From: Clostridia bacterium
GTDB lineage: Bacteria; Bacillota; Clostridia; Acetivibrionales; DSM-27016
Direction of reading: 5' to 3'
NCBI GenBank assembly: GCA_026414765.1
Contig: JAOAIJ010000015.1
Location: 62,001 to 126,000, forward strand
DNA: 64,000 nucleotides
Every line of letters starts with the position of its first letter. Positions within the stretch are counted from its first letter, which is position 1. Position numbers and translations under genes: made by a program. This document shows, one piece after another, positions 56,221 through 63,861 of this stretch. The notes under the pieces are model-generated. The model saw only the letters and a list, made by a program, of their open reading frames with translations. It did no database searches and was not told the origin of the DNA.

Positions 56221-57060
56221 TTGAGCCTGATAATTGATAGAGTAAGCAAACAATTTGTTTCAAAGCATAAGAAGACTCATACCCTGGATAATGTGAGTCT
56301 GGAGTTTAAGAAAGGTGAGTTTATTTGCCTTTTGGGTCCCTCAGGGTGTGGCAAATCCACACTTCTGAACATAATTGCGGGATTGGAGATGGCTTCACAC
56401 GGAAAAGTCCTGCTGAATGGAAATGAAGTGAAAGGTGCAGGACCAGATAGAGCAGTTATGTTTCAGGAATCTGCTTTGTTTCCATGGCTAAGAGTTGTTG
56501 ATAATGTGGAATTCGGTATGAAAATGGCAGGTATACCTAAGGGGGAGCGCAGGGAGAGAGCATTGAGATATCTGAAGATGGTGCACCTGACAAAGTTTCA
56601 GAATTCATATATACATGAATTGTCGGGGGGGATGAAGCAGAGGGTTGCATTGGCCAGAGCCCTTACACTGGATTCGGATGTACTCTTGATGGATGAACCC
56701 TTCGCGGCTTTGGACAGTCAGACTAAAAGCATATTGCAGCAGGAAGTGCAGCAGATATGGTGGGAAACCAAGAAAACCATAGTTTTTGTGACTCATAATG
56801 TAGAAGAAGCCGTATTGCTGGCTGACAGAGTAATAGTGATGTCGGCAAACCCCGGAAGAGTAAAAAAGGTATTTGATATACAGATTGCCAGACCCAGACA
56901 GGTAGAAAGCATTGACTTGACATATATGGCAGCAGCCATAATGAAGGAGTTGAAAGAGGAGGTGGAAAAGGTTGCAAAAGCTGAATACGACAATGATTGG
57001 AATATCGAAAAGGATATTATTCTACATAATACTGATAGTGATATGGGAGTTGGTCTATAA
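56221..57060 (+). CDS. ABC transporter ATPase, SsuB/TauB type
   Basis: The 279-residue protein has Walker A GPSGCGKST, Q-loop VMFQESALFPWL, signature LSGGMKQRVALARAL, Walker B VLLMDEPFAALD and the switch His in VTHNVEEA. This is the SsuB/TauB pattern. The TTG at 56221 has AGAGGTG 6 bases upstream. Its last 89 bases overlap the permease gene, whose start carries a strong site inside this gene. Confidence 0.92.
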   Translation: MSLIIDRVSKQFVSKHKKTHTLDNVSLEFKKGEFICLLGPSGCGKSTLLNIIAGLEMASHGKVLLNGNEVKGAGPDRAVMFQESALFPWLRVVDNVEFGMKMAGIPKGERRERALRYLKMVHLTKFQNSYIHELSGGMKQRVALARALTLDSDVLLMDEPFAALDSQTKSILQQEVQQIWWETKKTIVFVTHNVEEAVLLADRVIVMSANPGRVKKVFDIQIARPRQVESIDLTYMAAAIMKELKEEVEKVAKAEYDNDWNIEKDIILHNTDSDMGVGL

Positions 57061-57766
57061 AGCAGGAGTAGATATTATCGGATTTTGGAAACCCTATACT
57101 TTTCCTTCTCCGGTTGATGTAGCTAAAACATTGGCAAGTCTGGTTTCTGATAATACACTTGGAATTGCAGTGCTGGCAAGTATGAAGAGAATAATCATAG
57201 GGTATGCGATTTCATTGATTATCGGTATTGCTATAGGGCTTACCGTAGTGCGCTATAAATACCTGGATGAAAACTTCAGCGCCTTGATTCTGGGTCTCCA
57301 GACACTTCCGAGCATATGCTGGCTGCCTTTTTCAATACTGTGGTTTGGTTTGAGTGAAAGTGCAATTATTTTTGTTATAGCCATTGGTTCCACTTTCGCT
57401 ATTTCAATAGCAATAGAGTCCGGTATTAAGAACGTGAATCCGCTATTTGTCAGAGCTTCAAAAACCATGGGGGCAAGTGGGATGAAAATATATTGGAATG
57501 TTATTATTCCTGCAAGTCTGCCAAGCGTGGTTTCAGGTATGAAACAGGGGTGGTCTTTTGCCTGGAGAGCATTGATGGCAGGCGAGATGCTGTCTGCTAC
57601 AAAAGGTCTGGGACAGGTGCTGATGGTTGGAAGAGATCTTGCTGACATCAGCCAGGTAATGGCGGTTATGGTTGTTATCATAGTGTTGGGACTTGTTGTT
57701 GACAAGCTGGTGTTCGGGAAAGCGGAACTAAGCATAAGACACAGGTGGGGATTGGATAAAGCTTGA
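56972..57766 (+). CDS. ABC transporter permease, SsuC/TauC type
   Basis: The 264-residue permease has about six membrane segments and the EAA loop ASKTMGASGMKIYWNVIIPASLPSVVSGMKQG. It works with the ATPase and lipoprotein upstream. The TTG at 56972 lies 6 bases after AGGAGGTGG, so it is the favoured start despite an 89-base overlap with the ATPase gene; an ATG at 56993 is the other choice. The next gene in the operon is the sulfur carrier, after about 85 bases. Confidence 0.9.
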   Translation: MQKLNTTMIGISKRILFYIILIVIWELVYKAGVDIIGFWKPYTFPSPVDVAKTLASLVSDNTLGIAVLASMKRIIIGYAISLIIGIAIGLTVVRYKYLDENFSALILGLQTLPSICWLPFSILWFGLSESAIIFVIAIGSTFAISIAIESGIKNVNPLFVRASKTMGASGMKIYWNVIIPASLPSVVSGMKQGWSFAWRALMAGEMLSATKGLGQVLMVGRDLADISQVMAVMVVIIVLGLVVDKLVFGKAELSIRHRWGLDKA

Positions 57767-57852
57767 CAGGAAGCCGGAATCTATAACAGTACTTTACGTA
57801 ATAGAAGTGATTGTAGTTTGAATATTATAAAATATTTTATGGAGTGAGAACG

Positions 57853-58062
57853 ATGAAAATTAAAGTGAACGGAAATGTTGTAGAGCTTGAAAAGGAAATT
57901 ACGGTAAATGAACTGTTAATTGTGCAAAAAGTGGAAATGCAGGACTATGTTACAGTTCAGATCAATGATGAATTTGTTTCCAGGGATGATTTCGGGACAA
58001 TTACGGTCAAGCAAAATGATGTAGTTGAGTTTCTGTACTTTATGGGTGGAGGTGCTGTATGA
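57853..58062 (+). CDS. ThiS/MoaD-like sulfur carrier protein ending in GGG-Ala-Val
   Basis: The 69-residue protein has the beta-grasp fold of ThiS/MoaD (MKIKVNGNVVELEKEITVNELL, then VTVQINDEFVSRDDF and VKQNDVVEFLYFMGGGAV). Normal carriers end in Gly-Gly, which is adenylated and turned into a thiocarboxylate. Here two more residues, Ala-Val, follow. In known systems (QbsE, HcyS, CysO) such carriers act with a JAMM protease, which trims the tail of QbsE and HcyS; a JAMM gene lies two genes on. The ATG at 57853 has GGAG 8 bases upstream. The stop overlaps the E1 gene start (ATGA). Confidence 0.88.
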   Translation: MKIKVNGNVVELEKEITVNELLIVQKVEMQDYVTVQINDEFVSRDDFGTITVKQNDVVEFLYFMGGGAV

Positions 58063-58874
58063 GTTTTTCCAATGAGCAGTTGGAGAGGTACTCCAGACAT
58101 ATAATACTCAAGGAAGTTGGAGTAAAGGGGCAGAAAAAGCTGCTGAACTCAAAAGTGCTTATAATAGGTACGGGAGGACTCGGAGCACCCGCGGCAATGT
58201 TTCTTGCAGCAGCCGGGACCGGAACGATAGGTCTTGTGGATTTTGATGCTGTAGAACTGTCAAATCTCCAAAGGCAGATAATACATTTGACTAAAGATGT
58301 AGGAAAGCCTAAGGTTGTGTCAGGTAGGGAAACTATAAATGAGATGAATCCTGATGTAGCTGTTGTTACATATCAGGAATGGGTAAGCGCCTCAAATATC
58401 AAGGATATCATTAAGGATAAGGATTATGATTTCATCATAGACGGTACTGATAATTTTCCTGCAAAGTTTCTTATAAATGATGCCTGCGTTCTTACAGGCA
58501 AGCCATTCTCACATGCAGGCATAATAAGGTTTCAGGGGCAGACCATGACTTTTGTCCCAGGGCGGGGGCCTTGCTACAGATGTGTGTTTCAAAATCCCCC
58601 GCCTCCAGATGCAGTGCCTACATGCAAGCAGGCAGGCGTACTTGGTGTCATGGGGGGGATTATAGGAACAATACAGGCTACGGAAGCCATAAAGTATGTG
58701 CTGGGTATCGGTGATTTGCTGACAGGGAATTTACTCACATATGATTCTCTGAAGATGGAGTTCAGAAAAGTAAAATTGCCTGTGAGGAAAAGTTGCCAGG
58801 TTTGTGGAGATAACCCAACCATTACATCGCTGATCGACTATGAACAGGCAGCATGTGATTTGAAGAATCATTGA
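58059..58874 (+). CDS. E1-like adenylyltransferase (ThiF/MoeB/HesA family) for the sulfur carrier
   Basis: The 271-residue protein has the ATP site VLIIGTGGLGAPAAMFL (37-42), the RQIIH Arg region, the DGTDNF segment, and zinc cysteines CYRC (172/175) and CQVC (246/249). A further Cys (189, in PTCKQAGVLG) fits the position used for sulfur transfer in ThiF. It adenylates the carrier's Gly end and likely helps form the thiocarboxylate. It overlaps the carrier gene by ATGA. In Wolinella a similar enzyme is called HcyF. Confidence 0.9.
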   Translation: MSFSNEQLERYSRHIILKEVGVKGQKKLLNSKVLIIGTGGLGAPAAMFLAAAGTGTIGLVDFDAVELSNLQRQIIHLTKDVGKPKVVSGRETINEMNPDVAVVTYQEWVSASNIKDIIKDKDYDFIIDGTDNFPAKFLINDACVLTGKPFSHAGIIRFQGQTMTFVPGRGPCYRCVFQNPPPPDAVPTCKQAGVLGVMGGIIGTIQATEAIKYVLGIGDLLTGNLLTYDSLKMEFRKVKLPVRKSCQVCGDNPTITSLIDYEQAACDLKNH

Positions 58875-58948
58875 CCCTGATCCCTCTGCTAAAATCAGGC
58901 GGGGGATATGGAAAATACAAGGTGAGGGTCAGACAGAGAGGTACTTGT

Positions 58949-59359
58949 ATGATTATTATAAAAAGAGCTCAATTCAAAGAAATATTGGATCATTCATTGA
59001 AAGCGTTACCTAATGAGGCTTGTGGACTGATTGGTGGAAGGATAGAAGATGGTAGCAAGGTTGTAGAAAAAGTATATTTGCTTACAAATGCCGATAATAG
59101 CCCTGAGCATTTTTCCATGGATCCAAAGGAGCAGTTTGCTGCGGTAAAGGATATGCGGAATAATGGCTGGAAAATGCTTGGGAATTTCCACAGCCACCCA
59201 GCTTCACCATCACGGCCTTCCGAAGAAGACAAGAGATTAGCTTTTGACCCTGAGGCAAGTTACCTGATAATTTCATTGGCTGATATAGGGAATCCGGTAC
59301 TCAAAAGCTTCCGGATAAGAGCAGCAGTGGTGCAGGAAGAGGATATAAAGATTATATAG
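58949..59359 (+). CDS. JAMM/MPN metalloprotease, carrier-tail processing (Mec/HcyD/QbsD-like)
   Basis: The 136-residue protein has a complete JAMM zinc site: Glu23 in NEACGLI, His81 and His83 in NFHSHP, Ser91 and Asp94 in RPSEED. This is the Mec/QbsD type that cuts a C-terminal peptide from sulfur carriers or removes cysteine or homocysteine from them. Its place right after carrier and E1 genes argues that it removes the Ala-Val of the carrier (inference) or releases a product. The ATG at 58949 has AGAGAGG upstream; an in-frame TTG at 58871 would overlap the E1 gene and lacks a site. Confidence 0.9.
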   Translation: MIIIKRAQFKEILDHSLKALPNEACGLIGGRIEDGSKVVEKVYLLTNADNSPEHFSMDPKEQFAAVKDMRNNGWKMLGNFHSHPASPSRPSEEDKRLAFDPEASYLIISLADIGNPVLKSFRIRAAVVQEEDIKII

Positions 59360-59430
59360 ACATACAAGAAAACAGCAGGGAATTGTCAGGTGATATATAT
59401 GGCGGTTCCTGATTAGGGGAGGAATGTAGT

Positions 59431-60297
59431 TTGGCACAGGCAGATTATAAGGAATTGAAAAAAGGCGGATTTATGAAGCAGGTTCAGAAAGACCGCTTTT
59501 CTCTCAGATTGCGTATAGTAGGTGGACAGATACAGACTGAACAGCTAAAAAAGGTGTATGAGATTGCAGAAAAATACGGACAGGGATATGTTCACATGAC
59601 TTCAAGACAGAGCATGGAAATACCTTTTATTAAGCTTGAGGATGTTGAAGCTGTCAGAGTTGAACTATCTTCAGCTGGTTTACAGCCGGGAGCTTGTGGT
59701 CCGAGAGTAAGGACAATAACAGCGTGCCAGGGAAATGGAATTTGTCCCAGCGGTCTGATAGACACAACCGGGCTGGCAGAAGAGTTTGACAAATTGTATT
59801 ATGCAAGGGAGCTGCCTCACAAATTTAAGCTTGGGATTACAGGCTGCCGTAACAACTGTCTGAAAGCGGAAGAGAACGATCTGGGTGTCAAGGGCGGAAT
59901 GATGCCCTCGTGGATAGAAAGTAAATGCAGTTACTGCGGGCTATGTGAAGCTGTGTGTCCAACTAATGCAATCAAAGTACAAAGAAGTGAAAAGAAGCTT
60001 CAGTTTGAGGAAAGCAGCTGTATATACTGTGGTAAATGTGTTAAAGCTTGTCCGGTAGAGGCATGGAAAGGCAAAAGCGGATTCATTGTATATTTTGGCG
60101 GTTTGTTTGGAAATAGGATTGCAATAGGGAAGCAGCTTTTACCAATAATTTTTGGAAAGGAAAAACTTCATGTGATTATTGAAGCTACGCTGGGATTTTT
60201 CAAAAAGCATGCAAAGCCCAGTGAAAGATTCAGAAACACTCTTGATCGTGTAGGCTGGGATCTGCTTTCCAAAGAATTGGAGGAAGCCTTAAAATGA
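59431..60297 (+). CDS. Compact siroheme sulfite/nitrite reductase with two ferredoxin clusters
   Basis: The 288-residue protein has the siroheme-4Fe-4S cysteines C99 and C105 (TACQGNGIC) and C139 and C143 (GCRNNC). It then has two 4Fe-4S motifs, C166-C176 (CSYCGLCEAVCP) and C197-C207 (CIYCGKCVKACP). The start shows RLRIVGGQIQTEQLKKV and HMTSRQSMEIPFI of the ferredoxin-like half. It resembles AsrC and small sulfite reductases. The expected reaction is sulfite to sulfide with reduced ferredoxin. The TTG at 59431 has AGGGGAGG upstream. It overlaps tusA by ATGA. Confidence 0.87.
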   Translation: MAQADYKELKKGGFMKQVQKDRFSLRLRIVGGQIQTEQLKKVYEIAEKYGQGYVHMTSRQSMEIPFIKLEDVEAVRVELSSAGLQPGACGPRVRTITACQGNGICPSGLIDTTGLAEEFDKLYYARELPHKFKLGITGCRNNCLKAEENDLGVKGGMMPSWIESKCSYCGLCEAVCPTNAIKVQRSEKKLQFEESSCIYCGKCVKACPVEAWKGKSGFIVYFGGLFGNRIAIGKQLLPIIFGKEKLHVIIEATLGFFKKHAKPSERFRNTLDRVGWDLLSKELEEALK

Positions 60298-60539
60298 GCG
60301 ATATCAAAGCTGATGCATATGTAGATATTACCGATGTAGTTTGTCCCATTACCTTTGTTAAAACAAAGGTTGCAATAGAAGAGTTGGCAGACGGACAGGT
60401 GCTGGAGATTAAGATGAATGAGGGAGAACCTATACAAAATGTACCAAGGAGCCTGAAGGAAGAAGGGCATAAGGTCGTCAGGGTAAATAACAACGAGGAT
60501 GGGACATACACTATTTTTGTTGAAAAGGGTGTGCTGTGA
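60294..60539 (+). CDS. tusA: TusA/SirA family sulfurtransferase
   Basis: The 81-residue protein has the TusA fold with the active cysteine C17 in DVVCPITFVKTK (CPIT here, where CPxP is common). It passes persulfide sulfur between proteins; in this operon it could carry sulfur from sulfide or reductase to the carrier or enzyme. It overlaps the sulfite reductase gene by ATGA and its stop touches the next start (TGATG). Confidence 0.88.
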   Translation: MSDIKADAYVDITDVVCPITFVKTKVAIEELADGQVLEIKMNEGEPIQNVPRSLKEEGHKVVRVNNNEDGTYTIFVEKGVL

Positions 60540-61768
60540 TGCGGTTTAATACATCTCTTTTACACGGAAATTTTACATCTGAAGAGAAGACGGGAGCAAC
60601 TACCACACCTATATACCAGTCTTCGTCATTCAGACATGGTACCGCAGAAGAATTGGAAAGTATTTTTGCCGGAAATGCCCCGGGTTTCATATATACGAGA
60701 ATAAACAATCCTACAATTGAAGCTTTTGAAAGACGGATAGCCTTTCTTGAAGGAGGGGTTACTTCAGTTGCCTGTTCTTCCGGGATGGCTGCCGTTGCTC
60801 TTGCAATGCTGAATATTCTTAGAAGTGGCGATGAGATTGTGTCAGGCAGCGGAATATTCGGCGGAACTTATTCATTATTCAAGGGGCTTGAGGATTTTGG
60901 CATCATCGCCAGATATGTTAAGGATAACAGTATAGAGAGTTTTGAACAATGTATCAATGAAAGGACACGCCTGATTTTTATTGAGACCATCGGAAATCCA
61001 AAGCTGGATGTACCTGATATAGCCCAGGTTTCAGAACTTGCACAAAAGAGCGGAATACCACTTGTTGTTGATAATACAGTTACTACACCTTATCTGGTGA
61101 AGCCTATAAAGCTGGGGGCTGACATTGTAATCCACTCGACATCTAAATATATAAACGGCAGTGGTAATTCCATAGGTGGAATTATAGTAGACGGTGGCAG
61201 ATTCAAATGGGATTTCAAAAAATATACTTCACTGGAACCATATAAAAAATTCGGACATTTTGTATATGCAGCTAGGCTTAGAAAAAGCCTGTTCAAGGAC
61301 TTTGGTGCATGTATTTCCCCTTTTAACGCGTATCTGACCGGTATAGGACTGGAAACCTTGGGACTACGTATGGATAAGATATGTGAAAACGCGCTGAGGC
61401 TGGCAGAGAATCTGAATCAAAACAGCAAAGTTGAGGCAGTGAATTATCCGGGTCTGGAAAGCAGTGAATATAGTGGGATTGCAAAAAAACAATTTGGAGG
61501 CAGATTTGGGGGTATACTCACTATAAGATTGGGTTCAAAGGAAAAGGCTTTTAAAGTTATTAACAGCCTCAAGTATGTCTCTAATCTGGCAAATATCGGT
61601 GACGTGAGAACTCTTGTCATACACCCTGCATCAACAATATATGCATCAAACAGTGTGGAAGAGAAGGAAAACATGGGTGTTTATGAAGATATGATAAGAA
61701 TCAGCACCGGGTTGGAGGATATTGAAGACATCATTGAGGATTTTGGCCAGGCGTTAAGCAGGATTTAG
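60539..61768 (+). CDS. PLP sulfhydrylase (MetY / cystathionine gamma-synthase-like), second copy
   Basis: The 409-residue PLP enzyme shows FTSEEKTGATTTPIYQSSSF, FIYTRINNPTIEAFERR, GMAAVALAMLN, and the PLP lysine in VIHSTSKYINGSGNS. The end VIHPASTIYASNSVEEKE is like homocysteine or cystathionine synthases. It is distinct from the MetY at 53499. In this place it is a good candidate for taking sulfur from the carrier thiocarboxylate to make homocysteine, as MetY does in Wolinella with HcyS (inference). The ATG at 60539 lies inside the tusA stop. Confidence 0.87.
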   Translation: MRFNTSLLHGNFTSEEKTGATTTPIYQSSSFRHGTAEELESIFAGNAPGFIYTRINNPTIEAFERRIAFLEGGVTSVACSSGMAAVALAMLNILRSGDEIVSGSGIFGGTYSLFKGLEDFGIIARYVKDNSIESFEQCINERTRLIFIETIGNPKLDVPDIAQVSELAQKSGIPLVVDNTVTTPYLVKPIKLGADIVIHSTSKYINGSGNSIGGIIVDGGRFKWDFKKYTSLEPYKKFGHFVYAARLRKSLFKDFGACISPFNAYLTGIGLETLGLRMDKICENALRLAENLNQNSKVEAVNYPGLESSEYSGIAKKQFGGRFGGILTIRLGSKEKAFKVINSLKYVSNLANIGDVRTLVIHPASTIYASNSVEEKENMGVYEDMIRISTGLEDIEDIIEDFGQALSRI

Positions 61769-61795
61769 CAGGCAGATAACCAAAAGGAAAGTTGT

Positions 61796-63493
61796 GTGAT
61801 CAGTATGAAACTTGAAGCTAAAGTATTGGAGACAGATGTTCTTATAATAGGCGGCGGTACGGCGGGCTGTTATGCAGCAATAACTATAGCAGAGAAATCC
61901 GATGCTAAAGTGATAATAGCGGAAAAGGCCAACATAAAAAGAAGCGGCTGTCTTGCAGCAGGAGTGAATGCACTGAACGCCTATATTGTCAACGGCGAAA
62001 CACCGGAGTCCTATCTGGAATATGTAAAAAATGATTCGGAGGGCTTGATAAGAGAAGACCTGGTCTACTCCATGTCTAAAGGTCTGAATAGAGTTACTGA
62101 AAAGATGGAAAGCTTGGGCCTTGTGATTTTGAAGAATTCCAATGGCGAGTATGCTGCCAGAGGCAGAAGGAACATAAAAATAAACGGTGAAAATATTAAG
62201 CCTATTCTGGCGGATGCAGTAGGAAAGTTTCCGAATGTCCGGGTGCTGAACCGTGTAAACATCATTGATTATCTTGTAAATAACAATAAAGTGATAGGGG
62301 CATACGGGTTTTCACTTGATGAGGGTGTCTTGTATGTAATCAACTCAAAGGCTGTAATATGTGCAACTGGTGGAGCGGCCGGATTATACAAACCTAACAA
62401 TCCCGGGTTTTCCAGACATAAGATGTGGTATCCTCCTTTTAATACCGGTTCAGGATATGCAATGGGAATAAGGGCAGGAGCAGAAATGACAACCTTTGAA
62501 ATGAGGTTTATTGCATTGAGATGCAAAGATACCATTGCACCTACAGGTACAATTGCGCAGGGAGTAGGAGCACCTCAGGTAAACAGTGAAGGAAATGAAT
62601 ATGAAAAACAGTATGGCAGGCCCGGCACGCCTATTCGCTTATATTCAACCGTTATGGAAAACAGGGAGGGAAGAGGTCCCTGCTATCTGAAAACAGCCGG
62701 GACACCGAAGGAACAGGAAGCTGAACTGCTGAAGGCGTATTTGAATATGGCGCCGGCACAAACCCTAAGATGGCTGGAAAGCGGTAAGGGACCGTCAGAA
62801 GAAAATGTAGAGATAGAAGGTTCTGAGCCATATATAGTAGGTGGGCATACTTCAAGCGGCTATTGGGTAGACATAAACAGAACCACAACCCTTGAAGGAT
62901 TATTTGCTGCAGGGGATGTTGCCGGGGGAAGTCCACAAAAATACGTAACAGGCTGTTTTGTAGAAGGAGAAATAGCAGCTGTGGCTGCACTGGATTATAT
63001 AGTTCATAAAGAGAAGGAAATACCGGATTTAAGTAATATAGATGCAAAACTCCAGGAAATAAACAGCTTTGTGGATGGTGCGGAAAGTCCGTTCAGCCCG
63101 GAAGAAATTGAAGATGCGATGCAAAAGACAATGGATACCTATGCAGGCGGTATTTCTACAGGCTACGCTTATAATTCTGCAAAGCTTAGATTAGCAAAAG
63201 GCAGAATTGATGAACTTTTGGAGTTGAGTAAGGGATTGAGGGCAAGTGACTTGCACCAATTAATGCACATTTACGAAGTTATTGACCGTCTTTATGTATG
63301 CAAGGTGCTTATAAGGCATTTGGAGGAAAGGAAGGAAACCAGATGGCGCAGCTTCCAGGAAAACACCGATTATCCGGAGAAGGACGATGTTAACTGGATG
63401 AAATATGTCAACTCACGTTATGAAAACGGAGAAATAAAGGTCATTTTCAGAGACCTGGTAAAGAAGGATGAGGTTTATGAGCATAAGGATTGA
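61796..63493 (+). CDS. aprA: Adenylylsulfate reductase alpha subunit, AprA-like flavoprotein
   Basis: The 565-residue flavoprotein has the FAD site VLIIGGGTAGCYAA, an ATGGAAGLYKPNNPG block, and the AprA-like GSGYAMGIRAGAEMTTFEMR with CKDTIAPTGTIAQG. The later FAADVAG-type FAAGDVAGGSPQKYVTG is also present. Together with AprB it reduces APS to sulfite and AMP. The GTG at 61796 has AAAGGAAAG upstream; an ATG at 61805 is the other choice. It overlaps the aprB start by 17 bases. This is the form usual in sulfate reducers, but used here with a sulfur-assimilation set. Confidence 0.9.
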   Translation: MISMKLEAKVLETDVLIIGGGTAGCYAAITIAEKSDAKVIIAEKANIKRSGCLAAGVNALNAYIVNGETPESYLEYVKNDSEGLIREDLVYSMSKGLNRVTEKMESLGLVILKNSNGEYAARGRRNIKINGENIKPILADAVGKFPNVRVLNRVNIIDYLVNNNKVIGAYGFSLDEGVLYVINSKAVICATGGAAGLYKPNNPGFSRHKMWYPPFNTGSGYAMGIRAGAEMTTFEMRFIALRCKDTIAPTGTIAQGVGAPQVNSEGNEYEKQYGRPGTPIRLYSTVMENREGRGPCYLKTAGTPKEQEAELLKAYLNMAPAQTLRWLESGKGPSEENVEIEGSEPYIVGGHTSSGYWVDINRTTTLEGLFAAGDVAGGSPQKYVTGCFVEGEIAAVAALDYIVHKEKEIPDLSNIDAKLQEINSFVDGAESPFSPEEIEDAMQKTMDTYAGGISTGYAYNSAKLRLAKGRIDELLELSKGLRASDLHQLMHIYEVIDRLYVCKVLIRHLEERKETRWRSFQENTDYPEKDDVNWMKYVNSRYENGEIKVIFRDLVKKDEVYEHKD

Positions 63494-63791
63494 GAAGGAT
63501 AAGTGCGTAGGGTGCGGCAGATGCAGTGGTGTTTGTCCCGGAAGCCTCATCAGTAAAGACGGTGAGGACAAAGCCTATATCAGATTTCCAAAGGACTGCT
63601 GGGGCTGTACTGCTTGTTTGAAAGAGTGCAGGACAGGGGCAATCAGGTATTTTTTAGGAGCGGATATAGGTGGTAAGGGGTCTACTCTGCATATAAAGCG
63701 GGAGAAGGATTTGCTCCACTGGCATATTATAAGGCCGGGCGGGGAGGTAGAGGTAATTACTATAAATCAAAAAGAATCAAACAAGTATTGA
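63477..63791 (+). CDS. aprB: Adenylylsulfate reductase beta subunit, AprB-like ferredoxin
   Basis: The 104-residue protein has two 4Fe-4S motifs, CVGCGRCSGVCP and CWGCTACLKECRTGAI, followed by a beta-rich tail (TLHIKREKDLLHWHIIRPGG) as in AprB. It is shorter than the usual AprB of sulfate reducers (about 150 residues), lacking the C-terminal extension. It passes electrons to AprA. The ATG at 63477 has GGATGAGG upstream. Its own stop is followed by a 70-base gap before cysD. Confidence 0.88.
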   Translation: MSIRIEKDKCVGCGRCSGVCPGSLISKDGEDKAYIRFPKDCWGCTACLKECRTGAIRYFLGADIGGKGSTLHIKREKDLLHWHIIRPGGEVEVITINQKESNKY

Positions 63792-63861
63792 CAGAGAGTG
63801 GCGATAAGCGTTTAACATTGCAGTTCAGTATATTTTAAATTTTTCCTAAGGGGGATTAAAA

